DNA of 17,280 nt from Lachnospiraceae bacterium (GTDB lineage: Bacteria; Bacillota; Clostridia; Lachnospirales; Lachnospiraceae), in contig VSNQ01000045.1 in assembly GCA_009774395.1 (NCBI GenBank), positions 1 to 17,280 on the forward strand, in the 5' to 3' direction. The notes beneath the pieces were generated by a model that had not been told where the DNA came from, did no database searches, and saw nothing but the letters and a program-made list of their open reading frames with translations. The translations under genes and the position numbers were made by a program. Positions within the stretch are counted from its first letter, which is position 1, and each line of letters starts with the position of its first letter. Positions 6,492 through 14,252 of the stretch are shown one piece after another.

Positions 6492-8066
6492 ATGAAAAGA
6501 AAGAATAAGATCTATCGGCGCTTAACAATTCTTTTGCTTGTTATTTACCTCGCCCTGCTGCTTGTTCTCTACCTGTCTGAGCACACTGACAGCCAAGCTA
6601 CTATCCGTTCCTTCCGAGATGCCTTTTGGTATTCCCTTGTTACACTGACCACAGTTGGATATGGCGATATAACACCTGTAACCCCTCTTGGAAAATTTGT
6701 GGGTGTTATTTTTCTCCTAATGTCCGCAGGCATTATGATGACATTGTTCGGTGCCATGATTTCCTTTGTTACAAGCGAAGGCCTTCCCTTATTCCAGCTG
6801 CGCTTCCAGAGGCAGAAAAACTGGTATTATTTTGCAAACTTTAGTATCGAATCTAGCACGCTGGCGGAAAACATCTACAAGGAAGATCCTGATACTGTTA
6901 TTATATTTGGTGCCAAAAGAGATGATCAGACAGAGTTTCCAAACTATCCCTGTCTGTTTATCAATGCCGCCCCAGCCCGCATTGTAGCACACAAAAAAAA
7001 TATCGGTTCGAAATGTAAAATCTTTTTGATGAAGGAAAACGATATCGGATCGAATACCCGCGCAATTGACTTACATACACTGCCTGTGGATGTATATGCA
7101 CGCACTACAAACGGTCGTGATCTGCTGTCTGGAAATATTAATTTTTTCCACAGCTACGACTGCTGCGCCAGACAATACTGGCACTCGAAACCATTGCGCA
7201 GCCATGAAAATACTATTGTGATTATTGGATTTGAAAACTACGGGCGCTGTATTCTTGAGCGAGCAATTATGACCAACATCCTCTCTGTTGATCAGCATGT
7301 TGCCTATCATATTTTCGGAGAGTCTAGGCATTTTCTCGCAATACATGAGCATTTACATAAAGCTTTTTCGCTAAATCACGTTTCAGATACAATGGATTCT
7401 CTAATTTTTTATAAAGATATATGGGAATTGCACCATACGCTAATGGAATTGGCAGACCGCATTATTATCTGTCCAGACGATGAAGCAGAAGGTTGGAATA
7501 TCTACTGGAAGCTTAACAGTTATTATCGACTTCGTGGACGTATGCATCTGCACAGCAGCCGCAAAGCCCCCGGTGTATCTTATTTCGGCACAAATGAGGA
7601 AATCTATACGCCAGATCAGATTATGCGGACTGCACTCAATAAAGCCGCCATTACCATGAATGAAATTTTCTGCCGCTCTGTTTCATACCCTACCAAAACA
7701 TGGGAAGAACTAGATGACTTCCACCGAGAATCCAAAATTGCGGCTGCTGACCATATTCTAATGAAAATTCGGATTCTGCTAAAAGACGAAACTATTACTG
7801 AAATATCGCCTAATGTTGTTCAGAAAGCATATACGATATACAATGAAACGAGAAAAAATCCAGAAACCCAAGAAATGTACCGCAGAATTGACCATACCCG
7901 CTGGCTGCGCTTCTATACCTTCTACAACTGGCGCTACGGCCCTGCGCGAAACGATATTGCAAGACAGCATCCCATGCTGTGCCCCTATGAAGAATTAACT
8001 CCCGAACAGAAACGGGAACGGGACGCCACATGGGAATTGTTAGGAAGCATTGCGTCGGAACTGTGA
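6492..8066 (+). CDS. Two-TM potassium channel with nucleotide-binding-like and RyR-like C-terminal domains
   Basis: A 524-residue ion channel subunit. TM1 is about residues 9-29. A pore helix precedes the selectivity filter TVGYGD at 54-59, and TM2 is about 68-95. Together these are the classic K+ channel pore, with no voltage sensor. The long cytoplasmic part has two Rossmann-like beginnings: TVIIFGAKRDD near 135-145, and TIVIIGFENYGRCILERA near 241-258, the latter like an RCK/TrkA-N nucleotide loop. Residues about 463-515 (RRIDHTRWLRFYTFYNWRYG, then HPMLCPYEELTPEQK, then RDATWELL) follow the pattern of a RyR domain (PF02026): Trp, W-x-YG, HP-x-L-x-PY, spaced as in the family. Channels of this type tetramerise and are gated by ligand binding to the cytoplasmic ring; the ligand here is unknown. 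AAAAGGAG lies 9 nt before ATG. It is transcribed alone and ends in a terminator. Confidence 0.9.
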   Translation: MKRKNKIYRRLTILLLVIYLALLLVLYLSEHTDSQATIRSFRDAFWYSLVTLTTVGYGDITPVTPLGKFVGVIFLLMSAGIMMTLFGAMISFVTSEGLPLFQLRFQRQKNWYYFANFSIESSTLAENIYKEDPDTVIIFGAKRDDQTEFPNYPCLFINAAPARIVAHKKNIGSKCKIFLMKENDIGSNTRAIDLHTLPVDVYARTTNGRDLLSGNINFFHSYDCCARQYWHSKPLRSHENTIVIIGFENYGRCILERAIMTNILSVDQHVAYHIFGESRHFLAIHEHLHKAFSLNHVSDTMDSLIFYKDIWELHHTLMELADRIIICPDDEAEGWNIYWKLNSYYRLRGRMHLHSSRKAPGVSYFGTNEEIYTPDQIMRTALNKAAITMNEIFCRSVSYPTKTWEELDDFHRESKIAAADHILMKIRILLKDETITEISPNVVQKAYTIYNETRKNPETQEMYRRIDHTRWLRFYTFYNWRYGPARNDIARQHPMLCPYEELTPEQKRERDATWELLGSIASEL

Positions 8067-8090
8067 TATTACTTCCAATACTTCTATATT

Positions 8091-8126
8091 ACACTGCCAG
8101 CGATCTGCTTGGCAGTGTATGTTTTT
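8091..8126 (+). terminator. Intrinsic terminator of the potassium channel gene
   Basis: ACACTGCCA (8091-8099) and TGGCAGTGT (8110-8118) form a perfect 9-bp stem with a 10-base loop, followed after ATG by five T's. It starts 25 bases after the stop codon. On the minus strand the hairpin is followed by AATATAG, so it is mainly a plus-strand terminator. Confidence 0.75.
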
Positions 8127-8227
8127 ATGTCTTCTCGAATATATTCAACAAACAATCTGCTTGGCAGTGTATGTCTTTATACATTCTCTTCAACCTATTC
8201 AGCAAACGATCCGCACGGCAGTGTATG
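8102..8227. repeat. Three-copy direct repeat of about 53 bp between convergent genes
   Basis: Copies begin at 8102, 8154 and 8208. The first two are alike over their full 52 and 54 bases, sharing ATCTGCTTGGCAGTGTATGT and a CAAAC end. The third matches over about 20 bases (GATCCGCACGGCAGTGTATG). The first copy supplies the 3' arm of the terminator. The third lies inside the C-terminal codons of the small minus-strand gene. In the frame of that gene the third copy encodes HTLPCGSFAE and the middle copy would encode HTLPSRLFVE after the stop, so the repeat duplicated the gene's end. Confidence 0.75.
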
Positions 8228-8590
8228 TTCCTGATATGCCTGCTCTAACTTCTCCAGCCAGCTATCCTGATATTGCAGCAAGTGAGCCTTACATATTAAC
8301 TCCAAATCATCCGATACCCGTCCTGCGACCTCATCCGACTTCGTATAATGATACACTGTCAAATAACTTTTCTCCCGAATCTTATCCATTAACGCTGCAT
8401 CCTGTGGCAAAATATTATCCCCCTCAAGTGCTTCCAACTCATCGTACACCCGAGCCCATTCGTCATCAAAAATTTCCGCATCCCGCATATCCAGGAAATC
8501 CTCCACATAAATATCAAACATATCTTCATTAAAAAATTTCCCACTTTCAATATTCTCCAACATTGTTGTTAACATCCTTTTTTCTCTCAT
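8195..8590 (-). CDS. Small acidic hypothetical protein
   Basis: I do not recognise this 131-residue protein. It is soluble, rich in Asp, Glu, Leu and Tyr, and predicted mostly helical, with no signal peptide or membrane segment. Notable stretches are FFNEDMFDIYVEDFLDMRD near 19-37, WARVYDELEAL and YLTVYHYTKSDEVAGR. AAGGAG lies about 10 nt before the ATG at 8590; a second Met at residue 6 has no usable SD. It has its own good promoter and follows the antiporter operon on the same strand with a gap of 213 bases, so it could also receive read-through. The last ten residues are encoded by one copy of a tandem repeat whose other copies lie past the stop, suggesting a recently altered C-terminus. 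The high acidity would fit a small inhibitor or immunity-type protein, but no evidence supports that role. Confidence 0.72.
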   Translation of the reverse strand: MREKRMLTTMLENIESGKFFNEDMFDIYVEDFLDMRDAEIFDDEWARVYDELEALEGDNILPQDAALMDKIREKSYLTVYHYTKSDEVAGRVSDDLELICKAHLLQYQDSWLEKLEQAYQEHTLPCGSFAE

Positions 8591-8682
8591 ACTGCAATTT
8601 CTCCTTATAACTCTTATTGAAATCAGATACTACACCCACAAAACAAAAATTTTTCTTTATACGACCGTCGCTATAGGCTTTA

Positions 8683-8710
8683 ATTATACAAGATATCGTA
8701 TAAAATGCAA
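8683..8710 (-). promoter_or_regulatory. Promoter of the small acidic gene
   Basis: On the minus strand TTGCAT (8705-8710) is 16 bases from a perfect TATAAT (8683-8688), giving a leader of about 85 bases before the ATG at 8590. It lies in the gap after the antiporter operon, whose own terminator I could not find. Confidence 0.55.
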
Positions 8711-8803
8711 TACAGTATTACAATTTCTTGCAAATATTTCCCTTAATGCGACAGCCCCTATCATGTTTAACAGTTCCCTATCACCAGTACAATTGCATCC
8801 GAT

Positions 8804-10936
8804 CTAGTTCACTATCAACAAATAAATCATCGTTAAACCAAGCCCCACGCAAAACATAAACAGCCCAAACGAAAGACTCCTCTCAATGATTCTAAGATTT
8901 TCTACTAAATCCACATTCATTAACGCTAATTTATGCTCATATCCTTTTGGCTCATATTTTTTCTTCTTTATTATACAAGAAAGTTTATTCAGATTTTCCA
9001 TACTCTGCCCCAATTTATGCGTTATATCATTTCCCTCTGGCAGCTCATACGGAAGTTTCCGTTCACGGTACACTGTCTTTTTCAAAACGATTACAATGGT
9101 ATCAACAAGACTATCCAAAATGCGTGACAACACGCCCAGCACAAACGGAATGGCTGTATAAAATACGGCACGATACAAATACTTCTCCATATCCAGCCAC
9201 GCCGGAAAGATTTCCTGATACCCTTTTTCCTTTCTGCGCAGCATCACAAGCCGTACCGCCAAGAAATATACTACCGCGCCAATGGCAATCGAAATTGCCG
9301 CACCTTGTAAATTCCCTAATGAAAAATAATTGACTGCATTCATATCTAAATTGTGTGGATCCCATGTAGGTGATGCCAGATAAAATGTCCACTCTGCGTC
9401 CTGCACCCACGTAAAATCCATAATTGCGCCACCAACCCCATTGGGAAATACGCCGATTAGCACAATTGGGATAAGGCAGACGATCATTGCAATTTTACTA
9501 AGCAATGACATATATTGTTTTTTCTCCTCATATGTGCGCTGAAGACTTTCATCTTGATTTTTTTCAAGAAACAATACTGCAAACAACTTCGTCATATATG
9601 CAACGGTCAAACCGCCAGAAACCAAAAATAATATTTCTATCCAATAAATTATTTCCTGTGTATATGCCACCAACGCCTGCTCCCCCGCCAGACTGCCATA
9701 TATCACAATACTCTCATGCAATAAAGTTTTGCTTACATATCCATTAAACAGTGGAATACCGCCCACGCCCGCGGCTGCAATGCCAAACGCAATCATTAGA
9801 AATAATTTCTTGCGCCCAAAGCCACGAATCTTGTTAAGTTCATAGCTGCCCACGTGCAGAAATACCACACCAGCAAGAAGAAATAGAACCAATTTCACCA
9901 GCGAATGGTTAATCATATGCAGAATCATCCCACGCGCTGCACACAAATACGCTTCCACAACCTCCTCCGTCAAGGTCTGCAAAGCCACCATTTTATCCAA
10001 AGCATCGTTGAGCATCGTTGCCATTCCGATTCCAAATAAAATAAAACCAATCTGTGACATTGACGAATATGCAATTGTCGTTTTAAAATTGCTGCTTGCC
10101 ACAGCACGCATTCCGCCAACCAGCATGGTAATTACGCCGACAATTACCACCGTCATACCCCACCCGCTGTTGCCGCCAAATATCTCATCGGACACCAGCG
10201 CAATGCCAAGAATCCCTGTTTTACTTAAAATTGCCGATAACAGCGCGGTTGCTGGAGCAGGTGCCTGTGTATAGGACTGCGGAAGCCATACGTGCACTGG
10301 AAACGCTCCCGCCTTTACGCCAAATCCAACAAAAAGACAGCCCGCTGCCACATACAGCATGGTTTTGTTCTGCTCTAACTCTGTTGAATTGTTTATCATA
10401 CCATACACAGCAGAGGAAGCAGACCCAAAAGAAAGCGATCCCCACTGCACATACAAAATAAACAACCCCATTAATATCGCCATACCACCCGCAATCGCAA
10501 TTCCCAGATACGTGCCAGCAGCATACGCCGATTCCCTTGTCTGTCTGTGTGCCACCCACATAAAGGAAGTAAACGACATCATTTCAAAATAGCAAAACAG
10601 TGTAAAAAAATCCTCTGCATGAAACACGCCCATTGTTGTGCCCAGTGTCATTAAATTAAAAAAATGATATCTTATGACGTTTGTGTCATTTTTCATATAT
10701 TCCTTAGAAAATAGAGCCGTTACCAGCCACGCAAATATGATAAATACACTAAAAAAACATCGAAATCCAATGCTTCCCTGATATATTACCAAAGCCGCCG
10801 CAAGCTCCACAGCAATTACTGCACTCACACTATTTGCCGCAATATCCCTATCCTTCTGCGTCTGTCTATTGTGAAACCAAAACCATATCACAACCCCCGC
10901 CGCAATCGGAAACCATACCAATATATCTATATCCAT
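8804..10936 (-). CDS. NuoL-type antiporter subunit with long C-terminal extension
   Basis: A 710-residue polytopic membrane protein, the last and largest of four antiporter-like subunits in the operon. The proton-conducting core (about 60-460) has the TM5 glutamate in FCYFEMMSFTSF (E118), GFGVKAGAFPVHVWLPQSY with K208, LLSAILSKTGI with K239, LVKLVLFLLAG with K348, and GIPLFNGYVSKTLL with K403. The extension (about 480-710) carries further TM helices, an amphipathic stretch around 575-625 and a final TM helix at 688-708, resembling the lateral region of NuoL/HyfB-type subunits. I chose the ATG at 10936, which is preceded by GGAAAGGCGGGAT. An upstream in-frame start at 11044 would add 36 basic residues and covers an RNA hairpin. 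A 180-base gap separates it from the preceding gene, the largest gap in the operon. Confidence 0.9.
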   Translation of the reverse strand: MDIDILVWFPIAAGVVIWFWFHNRQTQKDRDIAANSVSAVIAVELAAALVIYQGSIGFRCFFSVFIIFAWLVTALFSKEYMKNDTNVIRYHFFNLMTLGTTMGVFHAEDFFTLFCYFEMMSFTSFMWVAHRQTRESAYAAGTYLGIAIAGGMAILMGLFILYVQWGSLSFGSASSAVYGMINNSTELEQNKTMLYVAAGCLFVGFGVKAGAFPVHVWLPQSYTQAPAPATALLSAILSKTGILGIALVSDEIFGGNSGWGMTVVIVGVITMLVGGMRAVASSNFKTTIAYSSMSQIGFILFGIGMATMLNDALDKMVALQTLTEEVVEAYLCAARGMILHMINHSLVKLVLFLLAGVVFLHVGSYELNKIRGFGRKKLFLMIAFGIAAAGVGGIPLFNGYVSKTLLHESIVIYGSLAGEQALVAYTQEIIYWIEILFLVSGGLTVAYMTKLFAVLFLEKNQDESLQRTYEEKKQYMSLLSKIAMIVCLIPIVLIGVFPNGVGGAIMDFTWVQDAEWTFYLASPTWDPHNLDMNAVNYFSLGNLQGAAISIAIGAVVYFLAVRLVMLRRKEKGYQEIFPAWLDMEKYLYRAVFYTAIPFVLGVLSRILDSLVDTIVIVLKKTVYRERKLPYELPEGNDITHKLGQSMENLNKLSCIIKKKKYEPKGYEHKLALMNVDLVENLRIIERSLSFGLFMFCVGLGLTMIYLLIVN

Positions 10937-10993
10937 ATTTATCCCGCCTTTCCTGTTGTTACGATTCATAGCTTTCATCTGCACACAGTAACG

Positions 10994-11035
10994 GCATTTG
11001 CGCATTCCAAGCCGCCTGCTGCAAGACGCAAATGC
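10994..11035 (-). other. Intra-operon hairpin upstream of the 710-residue subunit
   Basis: GCATTTGCG (10994-11002) and CGCAAATGC (11027-11035) form a perfect 9-bp stem with a 24-base loop, in the 180-base leader before the last antiporter gene. No T-run follows in the transcript direction, so it is more likely an RNA processing, stability or attenuation structure than a terminator. Confidence 0.5.
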
Positions 11036-11116
11036 TCTCATCATTTACTATATCGGGTCGTATATACACAATTTATACGCATTTCCATTGTAAATTATAG
11101 ATTCCTATTCCATGCA

Positions 11117-12643
11117 TTATAGCAGCCCCTCTGCAACCTGTGTAAAAAACGCCACAAACGGCTCACTGTAAACACCAATTACAAACATTGCAACAGCAAA
11201 TAATATTAACGGAAACAGCATTCTCCAATCCGGATCGGTTACGCGTTTTGTATCGTTATACTGTGTAAAACCTCCCTGCTTTGCCTGCACACTTTTTTCA
11301 AAATCACTGCCGGGAACATAAGCCCTAATTACAATGGTCAGCATATAAATTGCCGTAAGCAGCGCCGACAGCAAGAGCCCCCCAACACCAACAACAGCCA
11401 GCAAATTACCGCTTAGAAACGCTGCCTTTGCAAGATTCCACTTAGAAACAAACCCACAAAGCCCCGGCACCCCCATTAGTGCCAGCGCAGAAACTGTAAA
11501 AACCGCAAATACTTTCGGCATTTTCTTTGCCATACCGTCCAACTCATATACATAGACTGCGTGTGCCTGCGTCATCATCGCGCCAGCGCAAAAAAATGAA
11601 CAAATTTTCATAATTCCGTGAAATACCATATGGCAAAGTGCCCCCACAAGCCCCATCGGTGTCATTATCACTACACCGAACAAAATATAAGAAAGATTGG
11701 AAATCGTCGAGTACGCCAGACGCCGCTTTATATGCGTTTCCTTCACTGCCATGCTGCACCCATAAACAATTGTAAAAATAACAATGCCCATCAGCAAATA
11801 CTGCGCCCATGTCCCACGCAGAAAATCCATACCAAAACTATAATATGTCAGCCGCATAATTGCAAATGCTCCCGCCTTTACAACCGCTACCGCATGAAGC
11901 AAGGCAGTAACCGGCGTTGGCGCAACCCCCGCCTGTGGCAGCCATGAATTAAACGGGCAAATTGCCGCCTTTACGCCAAAACCCATAAATGCAAGCACGT
12001 AGATAAACAGCAGCAAATCCTTCTTTGTGCCGATCTGTGCAAGATTCAGCACGCCTCCATACGTAAATTCCAGACTATCACCGTAAATAATCAAGAAAAT
12101 CAAACCAATAAATGCAAACGCCGCGCCCCCCAGCGAATAGTAAAAATATTTCCGGCTTGCAATCACCGCTTCACGTGTCAGCGTCTGCATTACCAGCGGC
12201 ACGGTTACCAGCGTCAATAATTCATAGAAGCAGTACATGGTCAGCATATTTCCTGACATTGCAATCCCCAGCGTAACGCCATATGTTGCTGTATAAAATG
12301 AATAGAACATATTGTCGTGCACGCGGCTGTTGTGTTCATGTTCCATATACGGAAAGGAATACAACGTTGCCAGCGGCCAAAGTGCTGCTACGAGTCCTGC
12401 AAACACCATGCTCATACCATCTATTTTCAATGAAAAATTCAGCTTTTCACCCGCAAAATTAATAATACGGATAATCTCTGTATTCCCGCTAAGCAGCAAC
12501 AGATACACAATTACAGTATTGACCAGCACATAACCAAAAATATACAAATGTTTATATCGTTTATCCTGAAATTTAATAAAATGCAACAGTATGCCACAGA
12601 TTACAGGAAGCAGTATCACTGTAAGCATCACCCATTTTGTCAT
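11117..12643 (-). CDS. MnhD/NuoM-like proton-conducting antiporter subunit (third)
   Basis: A 508-residue, roughly 14-TM protein of the complex I antiporter family. Key positions are present: E141 in CFYELLTLVTVPLV, K225 in GFGVKAAICPFNSWLP, K256 in AVAVVKAGAF, H342 and K346 in the MVFHGIMKIC helix, and K401 in GVPGLCGFVSKWNL. The usual histidine in FPxHxWLP is replaced (PFNSWLP). It is closely similar to the preceding 508-residue subunit, sharing FLRGTW, the KKRLAYST-type loop and NLSYI, which points to tandem duplication. AAGGAGGAA precedes the ATG by about 8 nt. It starts 17 bases after the stop of the preceding gene, so it is co-transcribed. It acts in the cytoplasmic membrane, moving H+ (and perhaps exchanging Na+) as part of the complex. 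Confidence 0.93.
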   Translation of the reverse strand: MTKWVMLTVILLPVICGILLHFIKFQDKRYKHLYIFGYVLVNTVIVYLLLLSGNTEIIRIINFAGEKLNFSLKIDGMSMVFAGLVAALWPLATLYSFPYMEHEHNSRVHDNMFYSFYTATYGVTLGIAMSGNMLTMYCFYELLTLVTVPLVMQTLTREAVIASRKYFYYSLGGAAFAFIGLIFLIIYGDSLEFTYGGVLNLAQIGTKKDLLLFIYVLAFMGFGVKAAICPFNSWLPQAGVAPTPVTALLHAVAVVKAGAFAIMRLTYYSFGMDFLRGTWAQYLLMGIVIFTIVYGCSMAVKETHIKRRLAYSTISNLSYILFGVVIMTPMGLVGALCHMVFHGIMKICSFFCAGAMMTQAHAVYVYELDGMAKKMPKVFAVFTVSALALMGVPGLCGFVSKWNLAKAAFLSGNLLAVVGVGGLLLSALLTAIYMLTIVIRAYVPGSDFEKSVQAKQGGFTQYNDTKRVTDPDWRMLFPLILFAVAMFVIGVYSEPFVAFFTQVAEGLL

Positions 12644-12660
12644 TGTCCGATTCCTCCTTC

Positions 12661-14187
12661 CTACAACAGCCCCGCACTAAAACTGCGGATAAAATCAATG
12701 AGCGGCATATAAAAAGGAGAAATGCCAAACACTATCGTTAACACTGCTAATATTACAATCGGCGCAAGCATTAAAATCGGCGGTTCTTTGCTTATTTCCT
12801 GCTTTTTATTCTGCTGTTTTTCAGGTTCTTTCTCCCTTTTTTCTCCCAGAAAGCCCTGTATACTAATCGGCAGCAAATACCCCGCCGTCAGCAGCGCCGA
12901 AACAAGTAATGCCAGCGGCGCAAGCCATGTAAACACGCCAATCCCCCCAGCCGCTTCGGCTTGCAGACTGCCCACGCCAAGATACCACTTGCTTACCAGA
13001 CCACTTGTCGGCGGTATTCCGATAAGCCCCAGCGACACAATTGTATAACTCCAAAACAGCACCGGCATTTTCCTGCCAAGTCCAGCATAAGCCGATACCT
13101 TTCCCTCTCCCGTTGCTGTAATCACTGCGCCAGCAAACAAAAACAGTGTGCATTTTATAATTGCATGAAATACAATATGCAGCATACTTCCTGTAAATGC
13201 TTCCGGTGTCATTACCGCCAACCCCAGCATGATATAGGAAAGATTCGAAACGGTCGAATACGCCAGCCGCTTTTTTAGCATTTTTTCCTTATAAGCAAGC
13301 GCAGAACCCATTACAATTGTAATCACCGCCAGCGTAAGCCATACCATCTGCACCCATGTTCCGCGCAGAAATGCCGCCCCAATACAATAATACACGGTTC
13401 TTACCACGGCAAGAATACCACCTTTTACAATAATTCCCGATAAAAAAGCCGAAGCTGGCGCGGGTGCAACCGGATGTGCCGTCGGAAGCCATGCGTGCAT
13501 AGGAAAACTCCCTGCCTTAACACCAAATCCCAAAATAATGCAGAACGCCGCCACCAGCATCAATCCTGTATTGCCCGACTGTACAAGCCGATCCATATCC
13601 AACGAACCGCCTGCTACAAAATCCAGCGTATCCGCATATTGATACAAAACATAAATTCCAAACAGCGCCATATATGCGCCGCAAAACGAATAAAATAAAT
13701 ACTTTAGCGCCGCCATTATCGCCTCGCGTGTTTCCTCATGAATCACTAACGGCATTGACACAAGTGTCATAATTTCATAAAACAAGTACAAGGTCACAAG
13801 ATTTCCCGCACAGCCAAGCCCCAGCAATACACCGTATGTGATTAAATAAAAACCATAATATCGCTTTTCCTTTTTCTCATGTGTCATATAAGAAAAAGCA
13901 AACAAGCCAGCCAGCAAAAACACCAGTGTTACAATTCCCACAAATAACCTTCCCAGTCCATCCAGCGCAAAGTAGACTGGAATCGTATCAATTAACCGGA
14001 ATAAAACCAGCGTATCGCTTCCCACGCCGCAAAGCGCCAATACCGCCAAAGCCCCGCACAGCACCATACATGCACCTGCTGCAATACAAAGCTGTTTGCG
14101 CTGTGCGAACACACGCTCCGGTGTTGCCAGCAGACCTACTCCCAGCGCTATTGGCAGGACAATTATCAGTAAAATCAAATTTTTCAT
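12661..14187 (-). CDS. MnhD/NuoM-like proton-conducting antiporter subunit (second)
   Basis: A 508-residue polytopic subunit of the same family. Conserved residues seen are E138 in LFYEIMTLVSMPLV, K224 in GFGVKAGSFPMHAWLPTAH, K255 in SGIIVKGGIL, H341 and K345 in IVFHAIIKCTLFLFAG, and K400 in GIPPTSGLVSKWYL. The HAWLPTAHPVAPAPASA loop is the textbook form, making this the most canonical of the four. A hydrophilic Lys/Glu/Gln-rich loop (about residues 455-475) lies before the last TM helices. I take the ATG at 14187, with AAGGGGTG upstream; an in-frame start at 14223 would add 12 residues encoded by a hairpin and has no SD. A 64-base gap with two hairpins precedes it, whereas the other upstream junctions in this operon overlap or nearly touch. 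Confidence 0.93.
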   Translation of the reverse strand: MKNLILLIIVLPIALGVGLLATPERVFAQRKQLCIAAGACMVLCGALAVLALCGVGSDTLVLFRLIDTIPVYFALDGLGRLFVGIVTLVFLLAGLFAFSYMTHEKKEKRYYGFYLITYGVLLGLGCAGNLVTLYLFYEIMTLVSMPLVIHEETREAIMAALKYLFYSFCGAYMALFGIYVLYQYADTLDFVAGGSLDMDRLVQSGNTGLMLVAAFCIILGFGVKAGSFPMHAWLPTAHPVAPAPASAFLSGIIVKGGILAVVRTVYYCIGAAFLRGTWVQMVWLTLAVITIVMGSALAYKEKMLKKRLAYSTVSNLSYIMLGLAVMTPEAFTGSMLHIVFHAIIKCTLFLFAGAVITATGEGKVSAYAGLGRKMPVLFWSYTIVSLGLIGIPPTSGLVSKWYLGVGSLQAEAAGGIGVFTWLAPLALLVSALLTAGYLLPISIQGFLGEKREKEPEKQQNKKQEISKEPPILMLAPIVILAVLTIVFGISPFYMPLIDFIRSFSAGLL

Positions 14188-14199
14188 TTTTACACCCCT

Positions 14200-14252
14200 T
14201 GCGTGCTTTAGCACGCATACCAATCAAAATTTGGAAGTGCCAAACAGCACTT
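14200..14252 (-). other. Two adjacent hairpins in the gap before the second antiporter gene
   Basis: In transcript order, AAGTGC/GCACTT (14247-14252 with 14235-14240, 6-base loop) overlaps the stop codon of the preceding gene and is followed by CCAAATTTT. TGCGTGC/GCACGCA (14211-14217 with 14200-14206, 4-base loop) then ends just before the SD. They could reduce read-through or protect RNA ends, setting the ratio of subunits. Confidence 0.5.

Noticed and set aside
8102..8227. CRISPR-like spacing of about 53 bp with a conserved 20-bp start
   Set aside because: The would-be spacers of the first two copies are similar to each other, the third is partial, and one copy lies in coding sequence, so this is tandem duplication.
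8050..8532. A 160-codon plus-strand open frame antisense to the small acidic gene
   Set aside because: It begins inside the channel gene, runs through the terminator and direct repeats, is rich in Pro/His/Tyr/Ser as antisense frames are, and has no SD. The minus-strand gene has a promoter and SD.
8747..8783. GGGGCTGT-type sequence (minus strand) and a repeated CCCTATCA, like an insertion sequence end with duplication
   Set aside because: Too short, with no transposase, no partner inverted repeat and only a 20-base period between the two copies.
10937..11044. Longer start for the 710-residue subunit giving 36 extra residues
   Set aside because: The extra part is basic and cysteine-containing, covers a 9-bp hairpin, and lacks family support. 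The inner ATG has a good SD and yields the expected hydrophobic N-terminus.
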